Below are positions 23,056 to 36,100 of a stretch of 64,000 nucleotides of DNA, one piece after another. Location of the stretch: contig OU015524.1 of NCBI GenBank assembly GCA_907165065.1, forward strand, positions 38,445,295-38,509,294. The letters run 5' to 3'. The notes below the pieces were generated by a model. The model was not told the origin of the DNA. It saw only the letters and a list, made by a program, of their open reading frames with translations, and made no database searches. Positions within the stretch are counted from its first letter, which is position 1, and the number at the start of each line of letters is the position of its first letter. Made by a program: the position numbers and the translations under genes. Origin of the DNA: Caprimulgus europaeus (lineage: Eukaryota > Chordata > Aves > Caprimulgiformes > Caprimulgidae).

Positions 23056-26000
23056 TAGCATTTTTTTTTTCTGTTTCTGTAAAATCGAATTGGAAAAAAA
23101 CCTCTCATCGCTGATAGATATCATTATCATAAATATTTTTCATTTTTTACCAACAAAATTTTTTTATCATCTTTGATTAAAGGTCTTTATTACATTCTTT
23201 CTGCAGCCCTTTTTTCCATAATATACTCAGTCCTTCCCTTTGAAAAGTTCTTTTCCCTTATTTCATTTACTAACTTGTACATAAAGCCTGAGATCTTTGA
23301 ATAGTCACTCAGAAACCTCAGTATATAATACACTCTTGTCTATTAATTATGGTGGGCCACAGCAACATTGCTCCTTTCTGTGATCGTAGATACTGACATT
23401 TTGTATGGCTGAAATTGACTGTATAGAGCATTAGTGATTCAAACCTTTCACTGTCTTCTTTTCTGTGAGTCCTTTCTGTAGTGCCCTGAATTCAGCTAGC
23501 TCAGGAAAAGTAGGGTGAAAATGTTCTTGCTACTCTCAAGCTGAGAGACTATTTACCAATTTCACATGAAAATCCAGCAGAAAAGCCAGATGAAGCTGTA
23601 CAAGCATGAGGATTCTCTGCATCACATATGATTGGCAAGAATCATGTTATCTCTGGCAAAAAGCATAAATTCCAGTTCCTGGAGAAGAAGTAGAGGAATT
23701 GGCTTAATGCTGTCTCCAATAAAAAGATGTCAAGCAGAATTGATGAATACTTCCTAAATAAAAGTAAAAAAATGTACATTGTTAGGCATAAGGTTTATGT
23801 GGAAGTAACGATATCCTCGTGTTGCTCAACTTCTAGTGCATATATACTTTCACCACCACTCCTGATGCAACCATTACCTCCTCGTGCAAGCCTGCCAGTT
23901 TAGGAGAACAGGACAAATACCGACCTGCTGGGGGGATTCACTAGAGGAAACACTGAACTGGCACTGCTCCCATGTGCTACAAACAGCAACTGTGGAGTTT
24001 GGTCATGTTTTGGCAAAACTGTGAAAACCAGTAAAGTTTTCTCATTGCAATACTCTGCACATGGCACTTTCTGAAAAAAACCCTCTACCTCTCACTCTGA
24101 AAGTTGGTTTTGGTAACAGCTTTAAAGTTGATTAGTCTGTGAAAACAAAATAGTGGGGCTTAAGCTCATTTTCAATGCCAGGCAATGAAATGGGACACAA
24201 TCATTAACTGTCATTTGACGGAAGTGGTACTGGGAACTTCCCCAACAGCCTAACAAATGAGTCCTACATCAGGGGCCCATCTTGGCTAAAAGATGATGCT
24301 TTGCCAGACAGTTTCTTGGCAAAAAGCAGAAGGAGAGAGCTGACTGATCTATTGTTGTATGAAGCTGGATTCAAACTTGTTTTCAAGAAAGGGCCACTCA
24401 ACAATTTTAGGTTCACAGAGGACTTTGGTCTGGTATTAGACATGCCTTTGAAATTTTGGGTGTGCTTCAGTGCCGTCTCTACCTTTTTTATTTTAGCCTG
24501 TTTGCCATTAAAAGAAGCTCAGAATAAACCCAAGTGCAGAATCAGACCTCTGGCTGAAATTCACTGATACCAGCTCTGTAAAACAGCACAGATCTCCTCA
24601 TCATAATTTTCTTCAAGAGATGACCACAAATTTTGGACATTACTGAAAGCAGTAAACCCCAGGCTCACGTTATGCCAAAGAAGAATTACCAGGACATTTA
24701 ATTAAAAGTAATACAAATCACAAATGATACAAAGGAGCCCTAAAGAAGCAATGTCTAAAAAATTCATTTTGTTTAAAAAGGATTTTCTAGTTAAATACTT
24801 TAGGCTTCCCTAGGCAGCTATTTTAGAGAAAAATATGGACAAAAGTTTACTGACCAGTTCTTTACTTCCATCCATCGAGGTTCCTCAAGATTACCAATGC
24901 TTCTGGTCAGGAGTCAGATTAAGATGCAGAAGTGGAAGATCAGCTGCTTGTCCTCCTTAAGCCAGACATCGGTCTTTAGAGAAGCACTGTTTACAACAGC
25001 AATTTACTTCTACACATAAAGACCACCCCTAGGCCACACCTCCAGGTTGCCAGATACATTCTTATGATTTAGTTTGGCGCTGTGAGATGTTATCTCACAA
25101 GTTTCAATTAAGTTAAATGAAAATATCTCTTTTTTTTTCTCCTTTTTCATTATGGTTCTCACTTTTTCCAACTGTGAAGAAAAACTTGAAAACAACATAA
25201 AGATAACAAAACAAAATGTATAAAATTGTCTCATTTTCTCTTAGTATTTCACCACTTTTTTAGCAGTCTAAAATTCTGGTTGGCCTCATTCCATGGGTTT
25301 TGGGGGAAGAGCCAATGTAGTTGATGGTGTTGCAAAATGTAGCGTTGGCACGCTCCTGTTCAAATCAGAGGCTGCTGGGTTGGCTTGAGTTGGAATTGGT
25401 ATTTTATTTATTTATTTGAACTCAAAAGAGCAGACTGGCCTGTGACCACTATCCAGGTCACGCACCCAGTTATTAAGAACTCTGAAGCCTACCACCTGTC
25501 AATTTGTTTTCAGAATGACGCAGTAAGGCAACATTTTAGTACTTTAAACCCTCCTGTCTAAAGGAACCAGGCTCTGTGAGGAAGCTGGCTTTTCATTTAG
25601 CTCTTAAGGTGAAGACAAACCCAACCCACCCAGGGAAACTACATTACACCAAAAAACAAACCAAACTTTATGCATTTTACCCTCATTTTCCATTCTGGTT
25701 TGGGTTTGACTATGAAATTCTTACTGGAGGCACTGCTTATTTATTTTAATTTCACAGAAAGTCTTCTCAGTCTTTTTACACATTCAGAAATCACAGTACC
25801 CAAAAAAGGTTCATATATTGTCTTTGGGACAGTTTTTATTTTTTTTTTTTTTTGCTACAGTAGTTAAATTACAAGCTTGGGTGATGGTTTCAAACACAAT
25901 AATTTATTCCTTTTGCTAAAGGAAGCTTAAGTTAAATTTGTTACAAATAGGTATTACTCCTTTCAGATGGTCTTGGTTTTACATTACAGTACAAAGTAGG

Positions 26001-29000
26001 CAAACGTGTTTTCTTAGGAGGGTTACATCCCTTTAAGTTTATTAAGCGGAATAGTACCCAGTCACACAAGAACCTAGACTTCCAATCTGCTCTGCTTATT
26101 TGATAGTTCAAGCTTGCCTTTTACTCCTAAAAATCCTTAACAAGAGTTTCCCTTTTCATTAGTCTACTTCCTACTGCTTGTCACCAGGGCTATGCATTTT
26201 CCAAGTATGAAAGCAAAGGTACTGGAAAAAATTTAAAACATGGGCTGTGTCTAGATTACAAACTTCTGCTGGCATATCTGGGCTGTGGGATATCTGCTTC
26301 CTTACTGACACTGTTTTGAAAACACGCCTGTAGTATAGTGTGGCTACACTACTGCGCAGTGCTTTTCTTGGTGTAGTCTATGCTAATTGGGGTGAAGGTG
26401 TTAATTATGTCATCACAAAGCTCTTTTTGGCAGCATATGCTGAATCTACATCAAAAGTCTTGTTGGTTTTGCTCTATGGTGAGAATCTTTTCAAAATAAC
26501 CATGCTCAAAGAATAAACTGGATGGTGGGGGTTCCTAGTAGAGTGCTGCAGGCGATTAAGTGGCCACAACTACTCTGAAGGTACACTATCAGCCTGAAAT
26601 CCAGACACATTTTAGGAAATTACTTTTAACTACTGTCAAGTACTGAACCATTCCCTGAATTTTCCCACCAATTACAAGTGGTTTTATGCTGGCATAGTAT
26701 GTTTCCCCTACTGCCAAGCAGAATAACCATAGAGTAGCAGGGAAGCAAACAGAATAAATAAGAACTTATATATGAAGGGCTTTAAAATGCACAGTGGGGG
26801 AAAAAACACCTCCTTTCTCTGTTTTCTTCCTACTTATAACAATTTTAGCTGTTGCGCAGTATTATTTTACCTCAAAATACTCAGATGAGAGAAATAACTG
26901 TCCAAATCAACTATTTATTTTAGCTTGGATTTACTGATTCTGACCCCTCAGGTCACTCACTCGGGCAGAAGCGATGTCACCAGCAATCTAAGCAGAACAG
27001 AACACACAGGCAGGCCAATGTCAGGCCTACCTGCACGCTCCTGGGAGTTTGACGCAAAGCAACCTTTCTTACGTTGGTAGCTGCAAGTTTGGGAATGTAC
27101 CACAGACCATGCAAACTATCTGCACTAACAGAAATGCCACGAGAAGCAAGAATCAGTACCATCAGCTGTTCATAAAGGAATGCCAACAGAAATCGGATCC
27201 AGATTCAACCACTTGGTTGGAAGCGAGGAGTGAACAGCTCAGATCAGGAGCTGGGCAGCCTGTGCACGTGTGTCCCTTCCACTCTCTCAAACCCCAGGAG
27301 GGTTTGGTAGGTGTGGTACCTGGGCACAGGCTGGAGAAGCTGAGAGATGCTCCGAGTTACAACACAAGTGTAAGGATGCCAAGTTACGCGCAACGCCTGG
27401 CCGCTCATTTTTCACTGGGGACACGTTGGTAAAGTGGTGTCCAACCTCTTAATGATCTTCTCGTAGGCAGTTCTGCTGACACTAGTGAGTCTTTGCACTG
27501 GGAATATAGTACAAAGTGGACATGCCAAGATTTGGACCACTGATTTTAAACTGAACTTCTTATTAAAAATTGCTTTGACTTTAAATAGCTTTACAGTTTT
27601 AAATAAAATAATTATTTAAAAAATAGTTTTAATTAAATGAACCTAGACGTAGAGGATCTTCGATCTCCATATCTGATATACTTTTGAATAAATAGTTCTA
27701 TATATACCTCTTGATCTTTGTGATGATGAAGCACACAAAAACTTAAAAAGGTTTTTTTTTTAAGCTGAAATCAACAGTTGTTTCTTTAGGAATAAAAATA
27801 TTCTGAAACACTCAATGCAAAGTTACAGAAACCCAAAATATATTCTAACTACATAGTCACGATAAATACATATTTTAACTGAATGCATGCTTTTTAATTG
27901 CTCTGTAAGCTACCAAAAAAGAAAATTCAGATTCTCTTTAAAAGAAAAGTGAAATAAATAAACAAACCCAGACTTCAAATAACTAACTGAACCAGCCAGT
28001 AACACTTTAGAATACAAAAGTGTCTTTCCCTTTCTCCTTTGGATTAGCCCAGCACTATAATACTCTGAGGACAACAAATAAAAAATATACCAAACCACTG
28101 TTCTCAAGTTTCATTCTGAAAGCAAAAGTTTTCATTAATTTGGGCATTTTAAATTTGCTAGTTTAATACAAAGCTGCACATGAGGCTCCCTAAGGTATAA
28201 ATAAACTAAGCCTCCGCAGTGAAAACAAAAAGAGAAATCACACATGCAATTTATTCCAGAAAAAAGGTGATTTTAACTTTCACTTTAAAAACCTGTTAAG
28301 TGTAACAGTGTGTTAGGAACAATCAAGCTCACTAGAGGGACAATTTGCTTCCAAATGCTAGAAAGCATGATTATTTAATGTTATGATTCTGAGCAATACC
28401 TTGAAGATTTCACTTCACAGTATTTTACAAAATAATATGCTAAACCTGAACACAACTGCATCATACAGTGTTAGTAAGCAGGAAATCATGGAGCGGAGTG
28501 AAGCGGACCCCTCAAAAATGCTGCTTCCTGAGGTGTAAAGGAATCGTTTCACACTAACACCTTCAGCAGGGCTAGTCCATTATGCTCTGTGCAAGAACAG
28601 TCGACCAGAGCGTGGGCCAAAGGCCTGTGTATCTAATTCTCACCTTCACAGTCATGTCAGTGTTTCTCTCACACACCACACAGGGAGGGCTGAGCACCAA
28701 GTGATAGAAATACCCATTTAAAACGTTTCTTTGTACTGATTTACATTTGTTTGGAGAGCTGATAGAAAAAGAACAGATTTTACAATACAGGTCTCAGAAC
28801 AAAGAGATGCAAATGTGCTTTATCTGCTGGAACCAGTGCCCTGGACTACTAACATGCCGTGATGGATCTGCAGTGAGCCTCTGAAACTCTTCTGTTGGAT
28901 CAGTCCCACTTCACATAAGCATTCACTCATTGAGGGAGGCTGCAGCCACACAGTTCAGTGATCCTAGGCACTCATCTGGGATGAATCAGACATGAGCCCT

Positions 29001-29032
29001 AATTGCAATAAATATTCACAGACAAAGGCAAA
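23056..29032. other. Intergenic, no gene seen
   Basis: AT-rich; contains short TTTA and poly-T runs (25401-25417, 25839-25852). A more GC-rich 200 bp at about 27225-27435 holds an anonymous open frame. No exon with homology was seen. Part of this could be distal CNST 3' UTR if a downstream polyadenylation site is used. Confidence 0.5.
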
Positions 29033-29135
29033 GATCATTATTCCCCATTTATGGAGGAGAAACTGAGGCACAAAGTGATTACTGCAAGTTAGTGACATAG
29101 CTGGACAGAAAACCCAGTTAGCCCCACACCTGCTA
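29033..29135 (+). repeat. Ancient MIR-like CORE-SINE relic (plus orientation)
   Basis: CATTATTCCCCATTTATGGA, GGAGAAACTGAGGCACAAAG, TGATTACTGCAAGTTAGTGA and CATAGCTGGACAGAAAACCC run in the same order as the MIR core (ccccattttacagatgaggaaactgaggcacagag... agctag...). This is the clearest of the MIR-like relics in the window. Confidence 0.6.
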
Positions 29136-29711
29136 CCAAGTGCTTTAAAATTGGCCAAAGCCACTTTACTATTTAACACGAATAATTTACTAAACATCTT
29201 ACTTTTGTTTCTGTGTTTAGTGAGATCAGTGATTCCTTTTTTAACCTTCCATTTCAAGAATAGCCTGTACTATACTTTGAGTAAAGTTCCAGGAAATTTA
29301 GTGAAATCTGCCAGCAGATTTATCCCACTCATGATATTCACCATAAGCTATAAGATACAGGGTCAGGCTGTTAATCTGGTGATTATGAGGGCTCCATGAA
29401 TGCTGCTGCACTCTTCTCACTTCACCCAAATAATTACATGGCTCACTAGGAGAATTAAAATGGAGAAAAACAGTAAGACTTAGAAGAAAAATAATGTTTA
29501 CATAAAACAGACTTATTGCATGATAGCTGGAGGCAACACCTTTGCACAAACAGCTATAAATTAAAGCTGTCCTTTTACTAAGCTTCCAGAGATTGCTTAC
29601 ATGTGTGGCAATGGGAGAACATATAGAAGACAATTTTCTTCTTTCTTCTTCACTTGCTCAAGTTGTCAAAAAGCTACTTGCCTCCTCTCAAAAGGATGAC
29701 GAGAATAACCT
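29136..29711. other. Intergenic or CNST distal 3' UTR, nothing recognised
   Basis: No repeat or exon was recognised. It lies just past the first candidate CNST polyadenylation signal, so it is either intergenic or an extended 3' UTR. Confidence 0.4.
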
Positions 29712-29717
29712 TTTATT
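29712..29717 (-). terminator. Candidate CNST polyadenylation signal
   Basis: TTTATT on the plus strand gives AATAAA on the minus strand, about 210 nt past the CNST stop codon, followed by a GAGGAGG-type G-rich stretch near 29690. It is the first AATAAA downstream of the stop. Later ones exist (for example 28250-28255), so a longer 3' UTR is possible. Confidence 0.4.
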
Positions 29718-29926
29718 CTCCCATACCACACTGCTACAGCTTAAGATGTGAACATTTTGCCAACTGATTGCTAAATTAGAATTTTCTTGATTTCTAAGTA
29801 GAAGTATATCATCAAATACACACCACCTGCAGGTGGCAAGTGCTAGAGAACTTGAAATCACATTTTTTTTCCTCCCCTCTCCAGTAACCATTGTTGAGCT
29901 CTCAATGTGCTGTCTGTTCATTTCAA

Positions 29927-30132
29927 CTATGAGAAGGCTATCCAGTGTTTAAGTTCTTCTATACGCTGCAATATCTGTGTATAATAGAAATCCATGTTGG
30001 CTGCAAAATCAGTGCATACAGGGGATTCCATGTCACCAAAGGTGCAGTACAACGCAGTTCCTCCAATGCTAAGGAAAACAGTTGCTATGCACAGCAGGAC
30101 CAGCAAAATACAGGAGCCACCAGCTACTTCAT
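29927..30132 (-). CDS. CNST: CNST last coding exon (membrane span and C-terminus)
   Basis: TTACAG acceptor ends at 30133; TAG stop at 29929-29927. It encodes residues 650-717: DEVAGG, a hydrophobic span SCILLVLLCIATVFLSIGGT, then ALYCTFGDMESPVCTDFAAN and MDFYYTQILQRIEELKHWIA. Nearly identical to human consortin. Only about 40 residues follow the span. Confidence 0.97.
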
Positions 30133-33100
30133 CTGTAAATATAAGAGCAGAAAAGGTGAAAAAGGATGATACCCAAAGAAACATTAAAGCACGTGAGAAA
30201 ATCTGAGAGAGGTTTTTAACACAAATGGGTCAGGAAGTTAACATACTTAATAATGCTCACTGTGCCAGAGTGGCCATAATACATAGCAGGAATTGTATGT
30301 TTCTCTACTCAGTCTTTCCAGAAACCTAAACAATTATATAGCTTCATTTCTGCAACTGTGTACCCATCCTCCCTGGCATCGCTTGCGGAACCATTCCACA
30401 CTGAAGCTTACACCTCCCACCTCTAAGCTCTAACCATTAATGAAAGGATGTCCATTAGATGTCACTCACAAATCATTCAGCCAGAAGAAAAACCTGTGGC
30501 TTGAGTCTCAACCAGGCCTTAAAGTACTTACTGTATCCTTCTGTAGCCTTATTACCCAAACCTTCAAGGTATAGAATAATATAACATAGAATAATATAGT
30601 ATAGAATAATCTTTCATCAATCACCTTCACTTATCACTTAAGTTTTAAAACGTCATGACATTATGTACAATGAATGCCCTACTGTGCTCTTGTGAACAAA
30701 AAGATCAACATTATTTGCACTCTCAGGACTGCAACCCATGAATTAACAGCTTTAAATTACCTTGATCCAACGTGTCTTCCGTTTCTTGGAATCGCACTCG
30801 TCTCTTTGTTTGCCTTTGCTGGACTTGAGAAATCGTTTTTCCTTCCCTGTCATCTCTCTTCTTTAGTATTGACACCAATCCTTCTGCTGGGGCAATCTAT
30901 CAGGAAAGAGTGGGTGGCACAAGGGGTGTGAGACATCCAAGCATAAGATCTATTTAACGCTGACTTTAAGGAGGAAATGAGCTAAACAGTTTAAAAAAAA
31001 TGGTTTCCACTCTACTTTTCTTAAACATTGCAGCACTTGGGAAACCTCCTTCTTGAATACATCAATTTCTTAACATGCAGGACAGCTGCAGTATCATTCT
31101 GCTGTCTGCTGTCACTACTTGCCCTTAATTGCTATCAAAGTTAAATACACATATATTTACTGTTTGGATCATACTTTGTGTTCACTGCAACAGTTCTTTT
31201 GTAAGCTCACGTTATTAAATCAGATGGGTTGGGACAGTGGTGAGGATAGTTCACATCAAAAACACTATATTCAGAAGGCAATAAGGAGTCAATGGCACAC
31301 TACTGCGGCATCTCCAAAGACACTATCCTGCAGAGACTATTAAATACTTATTGTGAGATTAATTTTCCAGCATTGCAATTTGTTCCCCAGGGCGGACAGC
31401 AAGCTACAGTGGGGCCACAAAATGAAAAAGAGATAACGCCAGAGAAAAAGAAAGCTTCAATGCTCTGGATAGATTCCAGGTCCACTTTGTAATAAGTGGA
31501 TCTGGATATTCTGGATACAGCAGCAGTTCAAAAATCCTTCCCTACAGGCTGGTCACCCAAACAGCTTGCACAAACAGCGATACAGTCAACAAGTCAATAA
31601 ACTGTAACTTTTCTTTCCACTGCTATAGCATGTGGCTCAGCTGCAAGAGTATATGCTGTCATACTAGGATGTTACACCAGCCTGAGCAGGCTGTACTTTC
31701 CTAGTTATTAGAGAAAAGAAAGTAGGGAAGTATCAGGAGAAAAACGCTTTCCTAAGCAAGCAGTTCCTGGTGTGCTAGAAATAAACAGAAATTAAAGCAG
31801 GAAGCATACTTACACATGCCCTTTTTTATCTCGAGATCATCTTTACCTGAAAAAGTCTTAGTCATCTCTTCATAAATCTGAGTAGCACTTTTAAAAACTT
31901 ATTCTGCAGATCAGTAACATTTGTTATATTGAAAAGTAATCTGTATACATTTGTGCTACCGATACGAAAACATACCACATTTGCAACTGAGTTTGCAACT
32001 CATCTATGCTAAGAGACAACCCCAAATGCCTATGATATTTCACAAAAATTCCAAGTGGAAAAAAAGCAACTTTCCAGATAAAAGTGTAGTTGCAGACAAT
32101 TGATTGCTTAACTCTCTCCTAATCTAATCAAGATCATGCAAAAAAATGTTTTGCATTGCAAGTGTAAGAGTTGCAGAAAAACAGAAAACAAGTGACTTCG
32201 TAACTTACGCCCCTGGATTTGCTTCCTGCTACAAGCTTACATAATGCACCAATGCACGCTGTGACTGGGGGGATGGTGCCTTGCACACAGCGAAACGCAA
32301 AGCACCAGCCAACGGGCCCGGTACCAACTACAGCATTTGGCATTTGCAACATTTTAACTGGTAAACGTGGCTATTACATTTACAGGTCTCCAGATTTTAG
32401 ACCCTCAACTGGACAAATAATGTCGCCCTGAACAACTCACAGAGTTGGTCACTGTGGGTATACGCCGACAGTCTAAAAAGTTTTCCCAAAATCACAACTA
32501 AGAGGATAAAACTGATCTCTGCCACACTTGCCCTTGTGATATCCACTTTCCCTTTTGATTATCTGCTCAAGAGCTTGAATGGATTATTTAAAGAAACAAT
32601 CCAGTGAAGTACTTCCAAAGTAGTGAAAGTGTGGAGGTGGTGGAAAGAAATTGTTTAAGTCAACATATGGAAGACGACTACTTGGCACAAATGAACCAGA
32701 GATAATAGCCCACAAGTGTCTCATCACAACAGATAAGAGCACAGGGGTGAGGTTTCTACTGGTAATATTAAATTAGGCTTGTAGAACTGCCATGAAAATT
32801 TATCAGGCCAGACAGAAAGTCAACACTTATGCTTCCTTGTTGTGACAAGGAAGGGGGATCACGCAGAAATGCATTAATTTGCCTTATTTATTTGGAAGGG
32901 CAGAGATGAAATTATGTCCTTTGAAAGAGTAGATTATTTTAAGCTTCTGTGACCAGGATTGCTTTCATAAAGAGGATCAATGGCTCCTCCCACGCCACCC
33001 ACGCAGCAGCCTGGCACGCGCGTTCACAAGTGGCTCGGGCTGCACTCGGTGGCAATGTCACCCAGGGACAGGGGAGTGTTTGTACATCTGCTCTGAGATT

Positions 33101-36100
33101 AGTATGTGGTGGTCCATTCTGCAAGTAGTTATTTCAAACTGAGTCACTTCATTTGGTCTGTTGGCTCGTGGTAGTTTTGGAATGACGGTGTCACAAGCTC
33201 TGTCTTCTCCAAGCTTAAAACCAGAGGTCTGTCTTTGATAGGATTATGTGGAAATGTGTTTCAGCGATTACAGTTACGTAAAAGGCTTGCAAAAGGAAAG
33301 CCTTGTTACAATGAAGTTCTCTTACTCTCCCTGTCAGCCTTCGTTGCTACGTTTCAGGATTTACTTCTAAATGTATAAAGAACTAAACAACACAGCATGG
33401 GTTTCTCCAAACACATTTCTTTTGCTTAAAAAGGGAGAGTAAGGACTTTTGATTTTGCAACAGAATCAGTGTGGCTAGTGTTACTTTCCTGTCCCGACAA
33501 AAGCCATAGACCATATTTTTAAGACTGTCTCCTTTACATGATATGTAATTTATAGCTACAATATTTCACCTGCCTTTGAATTTCATGAATCACATAATTA
33601 AGGTTTTTGTTTTGTTCTGCAAAGGACCTACAAAGCTATTGCCTCCTAATCAGGATACAGTTTATTGTTAAAATGCAAATACAAACATATAGCATTCTGC
33701 ATAAAATCTCATTCAATTAAAAACAAGTGTACATGTATTTTTCTACCATACCTTTCATTTAGAAAGATTTCAAAGCAATATACAAACTGATTGTATTAGA
33801 TCCATCTCCCATTAATTAAACATCCAAGGATAGGGACCTAGCTGCCATGCGAGACTTGAAGTTTTCCATCCCAGTCTTTAGGAGACAGGAGGCATTTAAA
33901 AAGGCAGAATACATTATTTAAATTGGAATTTAACGAGGGAACTGTGGTTAATACAGCTGACCATAAGTCAAGCCTCTGCTTGATTTAAACCACAGGAGGA
34001 AAAATGTAGGCTTACACCAGGCTGCACTGCGAACAGCTCTGTGTTACATAAAAGAGCTACATAAAGGACCCAATCGAAACATCAACCATTTTCTTAATTC
34101 TGAGTTAGATAATTAACATAAGATGCTCTTGGAGCACCTGTGTAAGTTAGCTTACTCACCGAGCAATGCTGGCCTTCACAAAAATCTTTGACCAGAGCTT
34201 TTACAATTACTGTAGAGGAACTGAAAATGGCATACAGGTACGTGGTGACATTTTAACCAACAGTCAAAAAGGAAAGCAGCAATGACTGTTGGTTAATTGA
34301 AACTCTGTTAAATATTTTAGCTTTTCTCTCTTTACCACTATTAACACAAAGTGATTCTGCTTCACAGAAGTTTTAAACTTTTTTGGATAAAATTTAATAT
34401 CCTGGCTGCAAAATAAGAAAAAAATAAGTTCTAATTAAATTACCCATCTCTTCTTTGTTTAAAACAGCATTTGCTAATAAAATATTGAAAGAACTTCTTA
34501 CATTATGCATATTTTTGCCAAATAGGATGTATATATATATTTATGTGTATTTATAAATATACACAGACAAAACTATGAAAATAAGTTCTTGTACTTTAAG
34601 CTTTTAGAGAAAACAGATTAAACTTGACTACTGGAGTCATTCATAGCATACAGAAGTAAATAAAAACCCTAAAACTGGAGGCACTGTAAACAGGGATCTA
34701 GGAAGAAAAGTTCATTTTATGAAGTATTTTGGTCTGAATGCAGGGAACTACTCAAGGAGGAGTTCTGTTTGTATATTCTTCTGTGGGCTGTATTCCTTAT
34801 TCAGTTACTTGGCCAAGGTCTACAGTTTCATTCTTAGCAATACCAGTTTTTTTTAAAGCAGTAATCCATAACTGTACAACAAACTCACAAAAGCAAGACT
34901 GCCCTGAGTTAAGCTATAAGCAGCAGATAAACCCCTTCACTAATAAAATGTGTTAGATATATGAGCAATTTGACTCTGAAAAGGAGATAACGTAGCAGAT
35001 TCAGTATTCATACTACAACATCAGACTCGAACCGCTTTTCTGCTAACACATTTCCCAGGCAAGCACCAGGGCTCCTGTATACGGCAGCAAATAGCTCAGA
35101 TACTGCGTAAGCATTTTGTAGGGAAGCGTAATTCTTGCAAACTCAAAGCTACAGGACCCCAGCCATACAAGAGAAGAGAGGATCTCAACATGGCACTGTC
35201 TCCAGACCTAGTACAGGTAGGCGAGGACTTCATTTCTTCAATCAAATCAGCTGCTGGTCTGTACATATTCAGTAATTTTTAAAAGTCCTGGTGTACAAAC
35301 AGTGCCAACCAAGAGCTACTCATTTATGTTGTGATAGGGAGTCTCACTATCTTTGCTTTCTGAAAGAAATTAAATGATAACTTTCAAATGAGGAAAAACA
35401 TTAAGATGTTACTCATTTCCCCAATTATGACATATAAAAAGCTCATGTTACAAACTTCTATTTCATGTGGCAAAATGCACCTCACATTATTGACGTGACA
35501 ATTTGACTGCTGGTGTGTCATTTCATTCTCACAGAAATAATAGCAAAGAGATCTCAGAAAAGGTTATACACTTCTGGTATCTGTGGCTGCCACTGCTGAC
35601 TGTGCTTCAAAGCTCTTTGTCAGCTGTATGAATCTAGCTTCTATAAAGTGACAGTGAATTTCCATCATTGCACACTGTCATGCACCGTTTGTACTAGTGA
35701 AGAAATACCCAGTGTAAAGGACTGTACAATATGTAAAGTACTATTTTAGTTTTGCAATTATTTAAAGCCAGAGTCAGAATTTAGTGGATTTTCAGTCTTG
35801 TAATTAGTTATTTTAATTGGTAGCCTAAAAGCAAGTGACATAAAGGATCTAAAATAGAGAAATACACGGTATGATTATTTGATCTCAACATGGGGTCAAA
35901 CAAAACTTCCTAACCGTGAATACTTTCACAAGTACTTACACTTCCCCATTTTCGATAAATTAATATTGCACCAGCATTGAAGAATATTAATAAAATTTTG
36001 TCCTACCATGTTTTTTGTACCTAGGTTATTACAAAATAATCTTTATTTCTGCCTTCCATTCTAACTTATTTGTGGTAATTTTGTAAATACTCACTCCGAG

